Shown piece by piece: positions 15,778 to 23,336 of a stretch of 39,560 bases of DNA. The stretch is from CBDTTM01 sp965363355. Lineage in GTDB: Bacteria > Bacillota > Negativicutes > Selenomonadales > Selenomonadaceae. Every line of letters starts with the position of its first letter. Position 1 is the first letter of the stretch. The notes below the pieces were generated by a model. The model made no database searches. It saw only the letters and a program-made list of their open reading frames with translations, and was not told the origin of the DNA. Made by a program: the position numbers and the translations under genes. The stretch is taken from assembly GCA_965363355.1 (NCBI GenBank), contig CBDTTM010000005.1, forward strand, positions 1 through 39,560. The letters run 5' to 3'.

Positions 15778-16662
15778 ATGAACATAAAAGGAATTATCAC
15801 AGCAATGGTGACGCCTTTTGATGAAGAACAGAACATCAATGCCAATGCGACGAAACAGCTCGTGGAAAAACTTATTTCTAAAGGGGTAGACGGGATTTTT
15901 ATCCTGGGAACCAATGGGGAATTCCATGTGCTCAGCGATGACGAAAAAGTAGAATTTGCGAAAATCGTCATTGCCGCAGTGGATCATCGTGTGCCAGTCT
16001 ACGTCGGAACGGGCGGCAACAGCACCAAACAGGTCATTGAACTCTCAAAACGCATGGAGGCTATTGGTGCCGATGCCTTGTCGGTCATCACGCCATTTCT
16101 TGTGCCGCTTAAGCAAAGCGAATTGGTTGCCCATTATAAACGTGTGGCGGCCAGCGTCAATATTCCTATCGTCCTTTATAATATTCCGAAAAACACCGGC
16201 AACCATATTGAACCAGAAACTGTCAAAGAGTTGGCAGGGGTGGACAATATCATCGGCATCAAAGACAGCAGCGGCGATCTTGCCAATATCGAAGGTTATG
16301 TGGCTGCGGGCAAAGGTCAGGATTTTTATGTCCTTTCCGGTTCGGATTCCCTTATCTTAAAAGCACTTAAAGTTGGAGCAGTCGGTGCGATTGCTGCAAC
16401 CAGTAATTTATTGACGGATATCGATGTGGCGATTTATCAAAATTTCGTCAAGGGCGACCTTGAAGCAGCTCAAAAGAACCAAGATGCGATAGAAGAGCTC
16501 AGAACTGTTTTGAAGCTTGGGACGGTTCCCTCTGTCATCAAACGTTCAGTAACGCTCTCTGGTATTGATGTCGGTCCGGCTCGTTGCCCAGTAAGTGCGA
16601 CGACGAGCGAAACCGATGGAAAGATCAAACAAATGCTTAATTTTTACTTTTCGGCAAAATAA
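15778..16662 (+). CDS. DapA-family aldolase (KDG aldolase / dihydrodipicolinate synthase-like)
   Basis: 294 residues, (beta/alpha)8 barrel. The Schiff-base Lys162 is in IGIKDSSGD and the catalytic Tyr134 in VLYNIPKNTG. The substrate motif is GTNGEFHVLS rather than the GTTGES of lysine-biosynthetic DapA, closer to the GTGGEF of the YagE/YjhH 2-keto-3-deoxygluconate aldolases. Its place in a sugar PTS operon also argues against lysine synthesis. It likely makes or cleaves a pyruvate adduct of the sugar product. Substrate identity is inference. Confidence 0.85.
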   Translation: MNIKGIITAMVTPFDEEQNINANATKQLVEKLISKGVDGIFILGTNGEFHVLSDDEKVEFAKIVIAAVDHRVPVYVGTGGNSTKQVIELSKRMEAIGADALSVITPFLVPLKQSELVAHYKRVAASVNIPIVLYNIPKNTGNHIEPETVKELAGVDNIIGIKDSSGDLANIEGYVAAGKGQDFYVLSGSDSLILKALKVGAVGAIAATSNLLTDIDVAIYQNFVKGDLEAAQKNQDAIEELRTVLKLGTVPSVIKRSVTLSGIDVGPARCPVSATTSETDGKIKQMLNFYFSAK

Positions 16663-16703
16663 GTTTGCTTGCCCGTAGGTGCGATGGACTATTGTATCTA
16701 AAT

Positions 16704-16732
16704 ACGGGAGTGGAAGCGTCTTCTTCTCCCGT
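16704..16732 (+). other. strong stem-loop between the two aldolase genes
   Basis: A 13-base stem (16704-16716 with 16720-16732, one mismatch and one wobble) closes a 3-base loop. No T run follows, so it is more likely a processing or stability element than a terminator. The remaining part of this 237-base gap shows no gene. Confidence 0.45.
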
Positions 16733-16899
16733 GCGGAAAGGAACCCCGTCGTATTTCGATGCGGCTTCTCCTACAAAAGCAGGGTGTTTCTTTTCCGTGA
16801 ATTTTTAAGAACTTTCTTTTGGCGGATTGCTCGCCGGAAGAAAATATTGCAGATGCCTTTGAATAAATGGTAGCTGCAGGTAATATAGGAGGCCATATT

Positions 16900-17547
16900 A
16901 TGTGGAAAAAGTTAGAAAATTTAAAGGCAATCTATGAATGCGGCATGATCGTTATCGTGCGTTCAGATGATCCTGAAGATGCTTATAAGATTGCTGAAGC
17001 AGCAATCGCTGGTGGAGCGAGAGCTTTGGAAGTTCCGTTGGCAGTACCGGATGTTCTCAACATCGTAAATAAGTTATCAAAAAAATACAGCGATCAAGGT
17101 GTTTTGATTGGTATTGGTACGGTCCTTGATGCTGAAAATGCCAGCGCAGCTCTTTTGGCTGGCGCACAGATGCTCGTAAGCTCGAGCTTTAGTGCAGACA
17201 TGATCCGTATGGCCAATCGCTATCAAGCGGTTACAGTTTGCGGTGCGATGTCCCCTACGGAAATTTCGGAAGCTATGGCGGCTGGAGCGGATATCGTAAA
17301 ATTGTTCCCAGCGGATTTCTATGGTGCAAAGTATGTAAAAACTTTGCGTGCGCCTATGCCGAACGTGGCAATGGTGCCATTTGGCGGAGTATCGCCGGAT
17401 AATGTCGGCGATTGGTTCGAAGCTGGCTGCGTGGCAGTTGGTGTTGGCAGCTATATCACCAAAGCGCATAAAGCAGATGGCGATTACAGCAAGGTGACGA
17501 AAGCTACGGAAACATTCTTGGCTGCTGTCAAAAAAGCTCGCGCTTAA
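16900..17547 (+). CDS. KDPG/KHG-type aldolase (Eda family)
   Basis: 215 residues from the ATG at 16900, which has a perfect AGGAGG 8 bases upstream; a longer start at 16867 lacks one. Class I aldolase: Schiff-base Lys134 in DIVKLFPADF, general acid/base Glu44 in ALEVPL, and the terminal phosphate loop PFGGVSPDN. It cleaves 2-keto-3-deoxy-6-phospho-sugar acids to pyruvate and a triose phosphate. The usual IPGVATPTE is CGAMSPTE here, so the substrate may differ from KDPG. It is the last gene of the cluster and suggests the imported compound is degraded through a phosphorylated keto-deoxy acid. Confidence 0.88.
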   Translation: MWKKLENLKAIYECGMIVIVRSDDPEDAYKIAEAAIAGGARALEVPLAVPDVLNIVNKLSKKYSDQGVLIGIGTVLDAENASAALLAGAQMLVSSSFSADMIRMANRYQAVTVCGAMSPTEISEAMAAGADIVKLFPADFYGAKYVKTLRAPMPNVAMVPFGGVSPDNVGDWFEAGCVAVGVGSYITKAHKADGDYSKVTKATETFLAAVKKARA

Positions 17548-17584
17548 AGCCTGCTTGCAGACAAATTACGATTTTGTATAAAAG

Positions 17585-17638
17585 AGGAGCCTGTAAGGTG
17601 GAGTTTGATTGAAACTCCGCCTCGCAGGCTCCTTTTTG
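17585..17638. terminator. bidirectional terminator after PTS cluster A
   Basis: A long stem (AGGAGCCTG at 17585 to its complement ending at 17633, interrupted near the middle) is followed by TTTTT. It lies between the KDPG-type aldolase gene and the convergent threonine ammonia-lyase gene. Confidence 0.85.
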
Positions 17639-17641
17639 TTT

Positions 17642-18886
17642 TTAATAAATTTTTGTCACGATAAATCCATTTTTTTCAAGCGCCGCGGCAATCGACTGTA
17701 CATGCTCAGCACCGTGGGTTTCTACGGTTACTTCGAGCTGGACTTTTTTGAAGCTGTCAGTCACTTTGGCTTGGTTATGGTCGAGCTTTATGACATTGGC
17801 ATTTTCTTCAGCCAAGATCTGAGCGACTTTTAAGAGTTGACCCGGTTTATCAGGAAGCTGTACGGCAAAGCAGAAGACTCGCCCACGGGCAATCAAGGCT
17901 TTGTCGATGAGGGCGGCAATGGTTGAAATATCGATGTTGCCGCCGCTGACGATGGCGACGACCTTTTTGTTCTTGAAGGACAGCTTGCTTAAAGCAGCCA
18001 GGGATAAAACGCCAGCACCTTCGGCGATGAGTTTGTGCTTTTCAATCAAAGAGAGCAGTGCGGACATGATTTCGAGCTCCGATACCGTAATGATGTCATC
18101 GACATATTTTTTCACGAATTCAAAGGTCAGTTTGCCTGGTGTCTTTACGGCGGTTCCATCAGCTACTGTATCTGCCTGGCGAAGCGTACTGACCTTGCCT
18201 TTTGCCAGCGAATTTTTCATACAGGCAGCATTTTCTGGCTCGACTCCGATGACTTTGATGTTGGGGTTGACGGCCTTGCTTGCAAGCGCTACGCCAGCAG
18301 CGAACCCGCCGCCGCCAATCGGAACGAGGATGGCATCGACATCTTTGAGTTCGTCGATGATTTCAAGAGCGGTTGTTCCCTGTCCTAGGAGGACTTCGAC
18401 ATCATCGAATGGATGGACGAGCACATAGCCGTGCTGTTTTTGCAGTTCAAGGCATTTTGCATAGGCATCATCATAACTGTCACCAAAAAGGACAACCTCA
18501 GCGCCATACGCACGGGTTGCCTCCACCTTGAGAATCGGTGTGGTCGCAGGCATGGTGATGACGGCTTTTACACCGAGGTGCTGCGCTGCAAAGGCTACGC
18601 CTTGCGCATGGTTTCCGGCGGATGCGGTGATGACTCCCCGGGACTTTTCTTCGGCAGAGAGCTGGCTGATTTTATTGTAAGCGCCACGCAGCTTGAACGA
18701 GCCTGTGTTTTGCAAGTTTTCCGGTTTGAGGTAAATTTCGTTTTGCGAAATCTGAGAAAAATAAGGGCTTGGAATCAGCGCCGTTTTCCTGACAACGTTA
18801 TGTAATTGCTTGGCAGCTCGATAGACATCTGCGATGGATGTATTTTCGATCGTAGCTTGTGTGGATGTTTTTTTTTCTTCTGACAT
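17642..18886 (-). CDS. ilvA: threonine ammonia-lyase with C-terminal ACT domain
   Basis: 414 residues. PLP enzyme that deaminates threonine to 2-oxobutyrate, feeding isoleucine synthesis or anaerobic energy metabolism. The PLP-binding Lys65 lies in TGSFKLRGAY; the phosphate-binding glycine loop is PIGGGGFAAG and SGGNIDIS is near residue 315. A single ACT-like domain (about 335-414) follows, the layout of the shorter 400-residue clade rather than the 500-residue IlvA with two ACT-like modules, so it could also be named tdcB. AGGAGG precedes the ATG. Monocistronic; a 16-bp inverted repeat lies in its upstream region. Confidence 0.93.
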   Translation of the reverse strand: MSEEKKTSTQATIENTSIADVYRAAKQLHNVVRKTALIPSPYFSQISQNEIYLKPENLQNTGSFKLRGAYNKISQLSAEEKSRGVITASAGNHAQGVAFAAQHLGVKAVITMPATTPILKVEATRAYGAEVVLFGDSYDDAYAKCLELQKQHGYVLVHPFDDVEVLLGQGTTALEIIDELKDVDAILVPIGGGGFAAGVALASKAVNPNIKVIGVEPENAACMKNSLAKGKVSTLRQADTVADGTAVKTPGKLTFEFVKKYVDDIITVSELEIMSALLSLIEKHKLIAEGAGVLSLAALSKLSFKNKKVVAIVSGGNIDISTIAALIDKALIARGRVFCFAVQLPDKPGQLLKVAQILAEENANVIKLDHNQAKVTDSFKKVQLEVTVETHGAEHVQSIAAALEKNGFIVTKIY

Positions 18887-18925
18887 AAGAATCCTCCTGA
18901 TAAATATATTTGTCTACAAATACAA

Positions 18926-18967
18926 TATATGCAACCGACTTATGTGTACAAAAGTCGGTTGCATATA
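18926..18967. promoter_or_regulatory. perfect 16-bp inverted repeat upstream of ilvA
   Basis: Arms 18926-18941 and 18952-18967 (core GCAACCGACTT / AAGTCGGTTGC) are perfectly complementary with a 10-base spacer, 40-80 bases before the ilvA start. No T run follows on either side, so it is more likely an operator or leader hairpin than a terminator. The rest of 18887-19190 (304 bases) shows no gene. Confidence 0.6.
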
Positions 18968-19190
18968 AAGAAAATAAACGCTAAGTGTTTAATAAAGTTT
19001 AGCATTTAGGCGGGTTACTGTCAAGAAAAAAGGACATGTACAGAAAAGCATCATGCTGCTCATTAAATTTATTGGAAATATTCTGCAAAACAACAGGAAT
19101 TTTTCTGTAAATAACGAAGTATATAGGTAAGCAAGCAGACAATGGGAAATTTGGAACGTTGTCAAAAAACAGCAGAGGAGGACGATGTGC

Positions 19191-19628
19191 ATGCAGGTGG
19201 TCAGACGTATTTTGGTACCAGTCGATGGCTCGGGTCATTCTGATAAAGCAGTCGTCCAGGCAGCTTTGATTGCTGCCGCAGTCGATGCCCAGGTGGATTT
19301 ATTATATGTTTCTTATTTTGCCCCGGATACCGATGATGTTTTGACAAAGATTTCCTGGTTGCCCGATAGCGTCGTGGGTTCAACGGCAAAGGCTAGTCAG
19401 CTCATCCTAGAGCATGGCGCGAAATTGCTGCCGGCGCAGCTTTCTTATAAGACGCATGTAGCGGTGGGGATTCCCGCGACGGCCATCATCGACTTTGCGA
19501 AAGAAAATGAGGCGGATTTGATTGTTATCGGTGCGCGAGGCTTGGGAATCGTGGAGGGGTTTCTGCTTGGCAGTGTAAGCCAGGAAATCCTTGATTTAGC
19601 CCATTGCCCGGTCCTGGTGGTGAAATAG
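19191..19628 (+). CDS. universal stress protein (UspA family), first of three
   Basis: 145 residues from the ATG at 19191, where GAGGAGGA is well spaced; the ATG at 19185 is too close to it. Rossmann-like Usp fold beginning RRILVPVDGSGHSDKA and ending with the ATP-binding motif G-x2-G-x9-GS (GARGLGIVEGFLLGSVS) and CPVLVVK. It is therefore likely to bind ATP and dimerise in the cytosol. It is followed at 24 and 11 bases by two paralogues, so all three are one operon. Function beyond stress survival is not visible. Confidence 0.92.
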   Translation: MQVVRRILVPVDGSGHSDKAVVQAALIAAAVDAQVDLLYVSYFAPDTDDVLTKISWLPDSVVGSTAKASQLILEHGAKLLPAQLSYKTHVAVGIPATAIIDFAKENEADLIVIGARGLGIVEGFLLGSVSQEILDLAHCPVLVVK

Positions 19629-19652
19629 AATTCCGATAGGGGGAATGCCTGT

Positions 19653-20096
19653 ATGGGGTGCAGCCGCATTTTGGTACCGGTCGATGGATCGGAAAATTCT
19701 TTTAAGGCAGCGCAACAGGCAATTGATTTGGGGCTTTGCTGTGAAGCTGAGTTAGAATTTCTGCATGTGGTCAACTTGGGGTCATCGTTATCTAGGGCCC
19801 AGGCGAATGCGCAGCAAACGAAAGATACTTCTGTTTTAGAGGATGTCATCGATCGTGGACGTAAGATTTTGGATCAGGCACTCGATCTTGTGCCGGAGAA
19901 TCTCAAGGCAAAAGGGCATTGTGTAAGTGGAGTGCCGGAAATGGCAATCTTGCAGGAAGCTCAAAAGTGTGATGTGATTGTTATGGGTACCAGGGGTCTG
20001 GGGGCGTTGCGAGCAGTTTTAGTAGGCAGCGTGAGTTCGTATGTACTCAATAATGCGAAATGCTCAGTTCTTTTGGTTAAAGCAGATAAAAAATAG
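19653..20096 (+). CDS. universal stress protein (UspA family), second of three
   Basis: 147 residues: RILVPVDGSENSFKA at the N terminus and the nucleotide-binding GTRGLGALRAVLVGSVS near the C terminus, ending CSVLLVKADKK. It carries a Gln/Ala/Thr-rich stretch in the middle (SRAQANAQQTKDT) not seen in its neighbours. GGGGGAAT precedes the ATG. A tandem duplicate that has diverged considerably. Confidence 0.92.
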   Translation: MGCSRILVPVDGSENSFKAAQQAIDLGLCCEAELEFLHVVNLGSSLSRAQANAQQTKDTSVLEDVIDRGRKILDQALDLVPENLKAKGHCVSGVPEMAILQEAQKCDVIVMGTRGLGALRAVLVGSVSSYVLNNAKCSVLLVKADKK

Positions 20097-20107
20097 GGGG
20101 TTTTGTT

Positions 20108-20530
20108 ATGGGAAACATAAAACGCATATTAGTTCCGGTAGATGGATCAGAAAGTTCTGATCGCGCAATTGATCAGGCAATCGATATGGCGGAGGTTTGT
20201 GGAGCTAAACTCGATTTTCTTTATGTGGCGAACATCAATCAATTGGCGATCAACGCCTGCTTATCGGATGCAATTTTAGAGGCTGTGACAAAGGCAGGAA
20301 ATGTGATCCTCGATAAAGCTCTTGAAAAGGTGCCGGATAGCATAACGGCAGAAGCTTTTTCAGAAACGGGTTCGCCGGCGGTTGTCATCTTGGATTTCGC
20401 TTCCTCGGAAAACGTGGATATGATCATCATGGGAAGCCGCGGGCTTGGCGTAGTCAAGGGCGTACTCCTCGGCAGTGTCAGCCAGTACATCGTAGAACAA
20501 GCAAAATGTCCAGTATTGGTCATAAAATAA
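20108..20530 (+). CDS. universal stress protein (UspA family), third of three
   Basis: 140 residues. Same layout: KRILVPVDGSESSDRA, then GSRGLGVVKGVLLGSVSQYIV and CPVLVIK. Closer to the first copy at the C terminus. AGGGGGTTTTG precedes the ATG. A rho-independent terminator follows directly. Confidence 0.92.
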   Translation: MGNIKRILVPVDGSESSDRAIDQAIDMAEVCGAKLDFLYVANINQLAINACLSDAILEAVTKAGNVILDKALEKVPDSITAEAFSETGSPAVVILDFASSENVDMIIMGSRGLGVVKGVLLGSVSQYIVEQAKCPVLVIK

Positions 20531-20569
20531 GCATAAAAACGAGCGCCATTGACGCTCGTTTTTTTATGC
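20531..20569 (+). terminator. terminator of the usp operon
   Basis: AACGAGCG and CGCTCGTT arms with a 7-base loop, extended by A/T pairs to about 15 bp and followed by a run of seven T. Confidence 0.9.
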
Positions 20570-20582
20570 TCATTTTAAAGTG

Positions 20583-20630
20583 AAAGAGCCTGCCCGCCGA
20601 TTTCGTATTGAATCGGTGGGCAGGCTCTTT
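20583..20630 (-). terminator. terminator of ulaR
   Basis: A 20-bp stem (20583-20602 with 20611-20630, one wobble) and an 8-base loop lie four bases past the stop codon of the minus-strand DeoR-family gene. Confidence 0.85.
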
Positions 20631-20633
20631 GTT

Positions 20634-21437
20634 TTATATAGTTGAATCCGGGTTTACGGCATCGAGCTCGACGATGTCGATGCCGCTTTCTTTTAAGAGT
20701 TCAAGTTCATCGGGATTTGCATCTTTTCCTGTGATGATCGTTGTGACCTTATCAATCGATCCGCTGAGAAAATTGTGCTCACGACCGATTTTTGATGAAT
20801 CGGCAAGTACGTAGCATGGGCCTTGGCATCGTTTGAGCATGAGCTCGTTGACGGCGGTTTCCTGTAGCACCGAAGTTGTGATGCCGCCTCTTTTACTGAT
20901 GCCGCCGACACCGATGAAAGCTTTATCGGCAGTGATCTTAGTCAATGTATGGAGCGCAAATTCTCCGACCATCGATTTTTTGCGGTCGTATATTTCTCCA
21001 CCAGTCAAGAGCAGTTCGACCTGACCGTCTTTTTCCTGCATGACGGCATTGCCGTTATTTGTGACGACGATTACGCGTTTGTTTTTTAGATAATGAAGCA
21101 TGAGCAGTGCAGTGGAGCTTGAATTCATGAAAATCGTATCACCGTTTTCAACCAGATCAGCGGCGTATTTGGCGATAGCATGTTTTTGCGATACATTTTT
21201 TGGTGAAAGTGTTTCGGGGGCAGGGTCTTCCTGCAAGACGCCTTCTAATAATTGAGCACCGCCGTGAAAACGTTTGAGCAGATGCTTGCTTTCAAATTCC
21301 TGGAAGTCGCGGCGGATTGTGGTAGCAGATACATTGAGCTCTTGAGCCAGAGCATCTACATGCACGGTCTTGTTTTCTTTTAAAGCTTTGATTAAGGCCT
21401 GTTGGCGCTTGAAAACTACACCTTTACTATTTTTCAT
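20634..21437 (-). CDS. ulaR: DeoR-family repressor, probable UlaR
   Basis: 267 residues from the ATG at 21437, preferred because GAAAGG precedes it and the DeoR HTH starts directly (KRQQALIKALKE, then LAQELNVSATTIRRDFQEFE). The C-terminal DeoR sensor domain, a phosphosugar-binding fold, is complete: NSSSTALLMLHYL, TGGEIYDRKKSMVGEFA, DKAFIGVGGISKRGG, LADSSKIGREHNF. It is divergent from the ulaG-started operon and E. coli UlaR is of the same family, so it most likely represses that operon and responds to a phosphorylated intermediate such as ascorbate-6-phosphate. The ligand is inference. Confidence 0.85.
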   Translation of the reverse strand: MKNSKGVVFKRQQALIKALKENKTVHVDALAQELNVSATTIRRDFQEFESKHLLKRFHGGAQLLEGVLQEDPAPETLSPKNVSQKHAIAKYAADLVENGDTIFMNSSSTALLMLHYLKNKRVIVVTNNGNAVMQEKDGQVELLLTGGEIYDRKKSMVGEFALHTLTKITADKAFIGVGGISKRGGITTSVLQETAVNELMLKRCQGPCYVLADSSKIGREHNFLSGSIDKVTTIITGKDANPDELELLKESGIDIVELDAVNPDSTI

Positions 21438-21549
21438 AAGACTCAACCTTTCTGTAGGGCGGTGATTACGCATAAAAATCAATATATGTTTATTGATACT
21501 ATTATACGGATATTTTGCAAAATATACAAGAGGAAAATACAATAAAAAT

Positions 21550-21700
21550 CATAAAACGTTCATAAAATAATCATAAACGAGCATTAAAAGAAAGAAAAAT
21601 AAAAATATATGAACTTTTGTGCAAAAAACTCTTGAATTTTGACTGAATGGCGTGTATTATAAGAATATAAACAAAATTTAAACATAAAACGTTCATAAAA
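21550..21700. promoter_or_regulatory. ula divergent control region with repeated operator-like motif and promoter
   Basis: The 18-base sequence CATAAAACGTTCATAAAA occurs perfectly at 21550-21567 and 21683-21700, with a degenerate third copy at 21572-21589. Between them TTGAAT (21632-21637), a 17-base spacer and TATTAT (21655-21660) make a promoter for ulaG. The second repeat sits just downstream of the promoter. DeoR-type repressors often bind such widely spaced repeats and loop the DNA. The repeats are seen; binding by UlaR is inferred. Confidence 0.7.
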
Positions 21701-21719
21701 GAACGGGTGGAGGTATAAT

Positions 21720-22784
21720 ATGAGTAAAGTTGATAAGATTTCACGGGAATCCTGGATTTTAAGCACGTTTCCAGAATGGGGCAATTATCTTAACGAAGAA
21801 ATAGAAGATGAAGTGGTGGCACCGGGAACTTTCGCTATGTGGTGGCTCGGCTGCACTGGTATTTGGATCAAGACTCCAGCTGAGGTTAATATTTGCATCG
21901 ATTTCTGGTGTGGCACAGGCAAACAGACCAAAAAGAAAAAAATGGATCCGCAGCATCAGATGGCTCGTATGTGCGGGGGCCGCGAAATGCAGCCGAACCT
22001 GCGTGTGGCACCATTTGTCCTCGATCCGTTTGGTATCAAAAAAATCGATGCCGTTCTTTCCACACATTATCATAATGATCATATCGATGCCAATGTAGCA
22101 GCTGCAGTATTGCAAAACTGCGATGCAGATGTACCGTTTATTGGACCTAAATATTGTATAGAAAAATGGGTTGAGTGGGGTGTGCCTCGCGAACGCTGCG
22201 TACAGGTAAAACCAGGCGATTCTATTAAAATAAAAGACATGGAAATCGTAGCACTCGAATCCTTTGATCGTACTGCATTGATTACGGCTCCGCCAGATGG
22301 TGACCTCAAAGGCTGGCTGCCAGAAGATATGGATGAAAAAGCCGTCAATTACCTCATTAAGACTCCAGGCGGGAACATTTACCATAGTGGAGATTCGCAT
22401 TATTCAAATTATTATGCAAAACATGGCAATGATTATGAAATCGATGTAGCCTTCGGTTCTTTTGGTGAAAATCCGCGCGGCATTACCGACAAAATGACTT
22501 CAGTTGATATTTTACGCATGGCAGAAGCATTGAATACAAAAGTCGTGATTCCGTTCCATCATGATATTTGGTCGAATTTCCAGGCGGATCCGTCGGAGAT
22601 CCTGGCACTTTATCAGATGCGCAAGAATCGTTTGCAATATAAATTTAAACCGTTTATTTGGCAGGTTGGTGGAAAATTTGTTTTCCCAGCAGACAAAGAT
22701 AAGGTAGAATATCATTATCCAAGAGGATTCAATGATTGCTTTAAAGCGGCAGATATTAATTTGCCATATACGAGCTTCTTATAA
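21720..22784 (+). CDS. ulaG: L-ascorbate-6-phosphate lactonase UlaG
   Basis: 354 residues, the family's full length. A cytosolic metallo-beta-lactamase-fold enzyme that opens the lactone of ascorbate-6-phosphate. The metal-binding motif THYHNDHID spans residues 115-123 (His116, His118, Asp120, His121), with the further ligands HSGDSHYSNYY and PFHHDIW. SWILSTFPEWGNYLNEEI and WWLGCTGIWIKT at the N terminus are almost diagnostic for UlaG. First gene of the operon, with GGGTGGAGG before the ATG. Confidence 0.95.
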   Translation: MSKVDKISRESWILSTFPEWGNYLNEEIEDEVVAPGTFAMWWLGCTGIWIKTPAEVNICIDFWCGTGKQTKKKKMDPQHQMARMCGGREMQPNLRVAPFVLDPFGIKKIDAVLSTHYHNDHIDANVAAAVLQNCDADVPFIGPKYCIEKWVEWGVPRERCVQVKPGDSIKIKDMEIVALESFDRTALITAPPDGDLKGWLPEDMDEKAVNYLIKTPGGNIYHSGDSHYSNYYAKHGNDYEIDVAFGSFGENPRGITDKMTSVDILRMAEALNTKVVIPFHHDIWSNFQADPSEILALYQMRKNRLQYKFKPFIWQVGGKFVFPADKDKVEYHYPRGFNDCFKAADINLPYTSFL

Positions 22785-22826
22785 GCAGATATTTGTTCTG
22801 GCTGGTAAATAAAGCGAAACGAAGTG

Positions 22827-23267
22827 ATGAAGATGTTTAAACAAATCGTAGAAAAAAATTGGTACTCATTCCATAAAGGATTCGATACTTGGCAGGATGC
22901 GGTCAGGGCTGCTTGTCAGCCTCTGCTCGCAGATAAAACGATTGAAAAAGAATATCCGGAGGAAATCATTGCCAAGGTACAAGAACTCGGACCTTATATC
23001 GTCATTGCACCGGATATCTGCATTCCTCACGCGCAAGAAGGCGTAGGAGTGAATGATACGGCTATGTGTTTTATGAAAACAGAGGAACCGGTACATTTCA
23101 GTGACGATGGAGAGCATGATGCAAGATTGTTCTTTGTGCTCGCATCCGTCAACAATGAAGTGCATTTGGCTAATCTTTGTGAGATGTCAGAAGCTTTATC
23201 GGATGAGGCTATTGTGGAAAAATTGCTGCAGGCCAAATCCGTGGAAGATTTGCTTGATTTAGACTAA
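22827..23267 (+). CDS. ulaC: PTS EIIA component UlaC
   Basis: 146 residues. Phosphorylated His in CIPHAQEGVG, preceded by ELGPYIVIAPDI, as in ascorbate-specific EIIA. Start choice is uncertain: GTG 22824, ATG 22827 and ATG 22833 all have weak ribosome binding sites, and the conserved region begins FKQIVEKNWYSFH. It passes phosphate to UlaB encoded 1.6 kb downstream. Confidence 0.88.
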   Translation: MKMFKQIVEKNWYSFHKGFDTWQDAVRAACQPLLADKTIEKEYPEEIIAKVQELGPYIVIAPDICIPHAQEGVGVNDTAMCFMKTEEPVHFSDDGEHDARLFFVLASVNNEVHLANLCEMSEALSDEAIVEKLLQAKSVEDLLDLD

Positions 23268-23336
23268 AGGACGGCAAATGAAATGACACAATGGGGCTAA
23301 AGCTATAAGGAATAAAAGATTTTAGGAGGATTTGCT

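Noticed and set aside
19191..20530. The three usp genes as an exact tandem repeat array
   Set aside because: They are paralogues with clearly different sequences, each with its own ribosome binding site; not a DNA repeat.
21759..22400. 213-residue minus-strand open frame opposite ulaG
   Set aside because: UlaG is unmistakable on the other strand. The antisense frame is low-complexity and aromatic-rich, as expected for a shadow.
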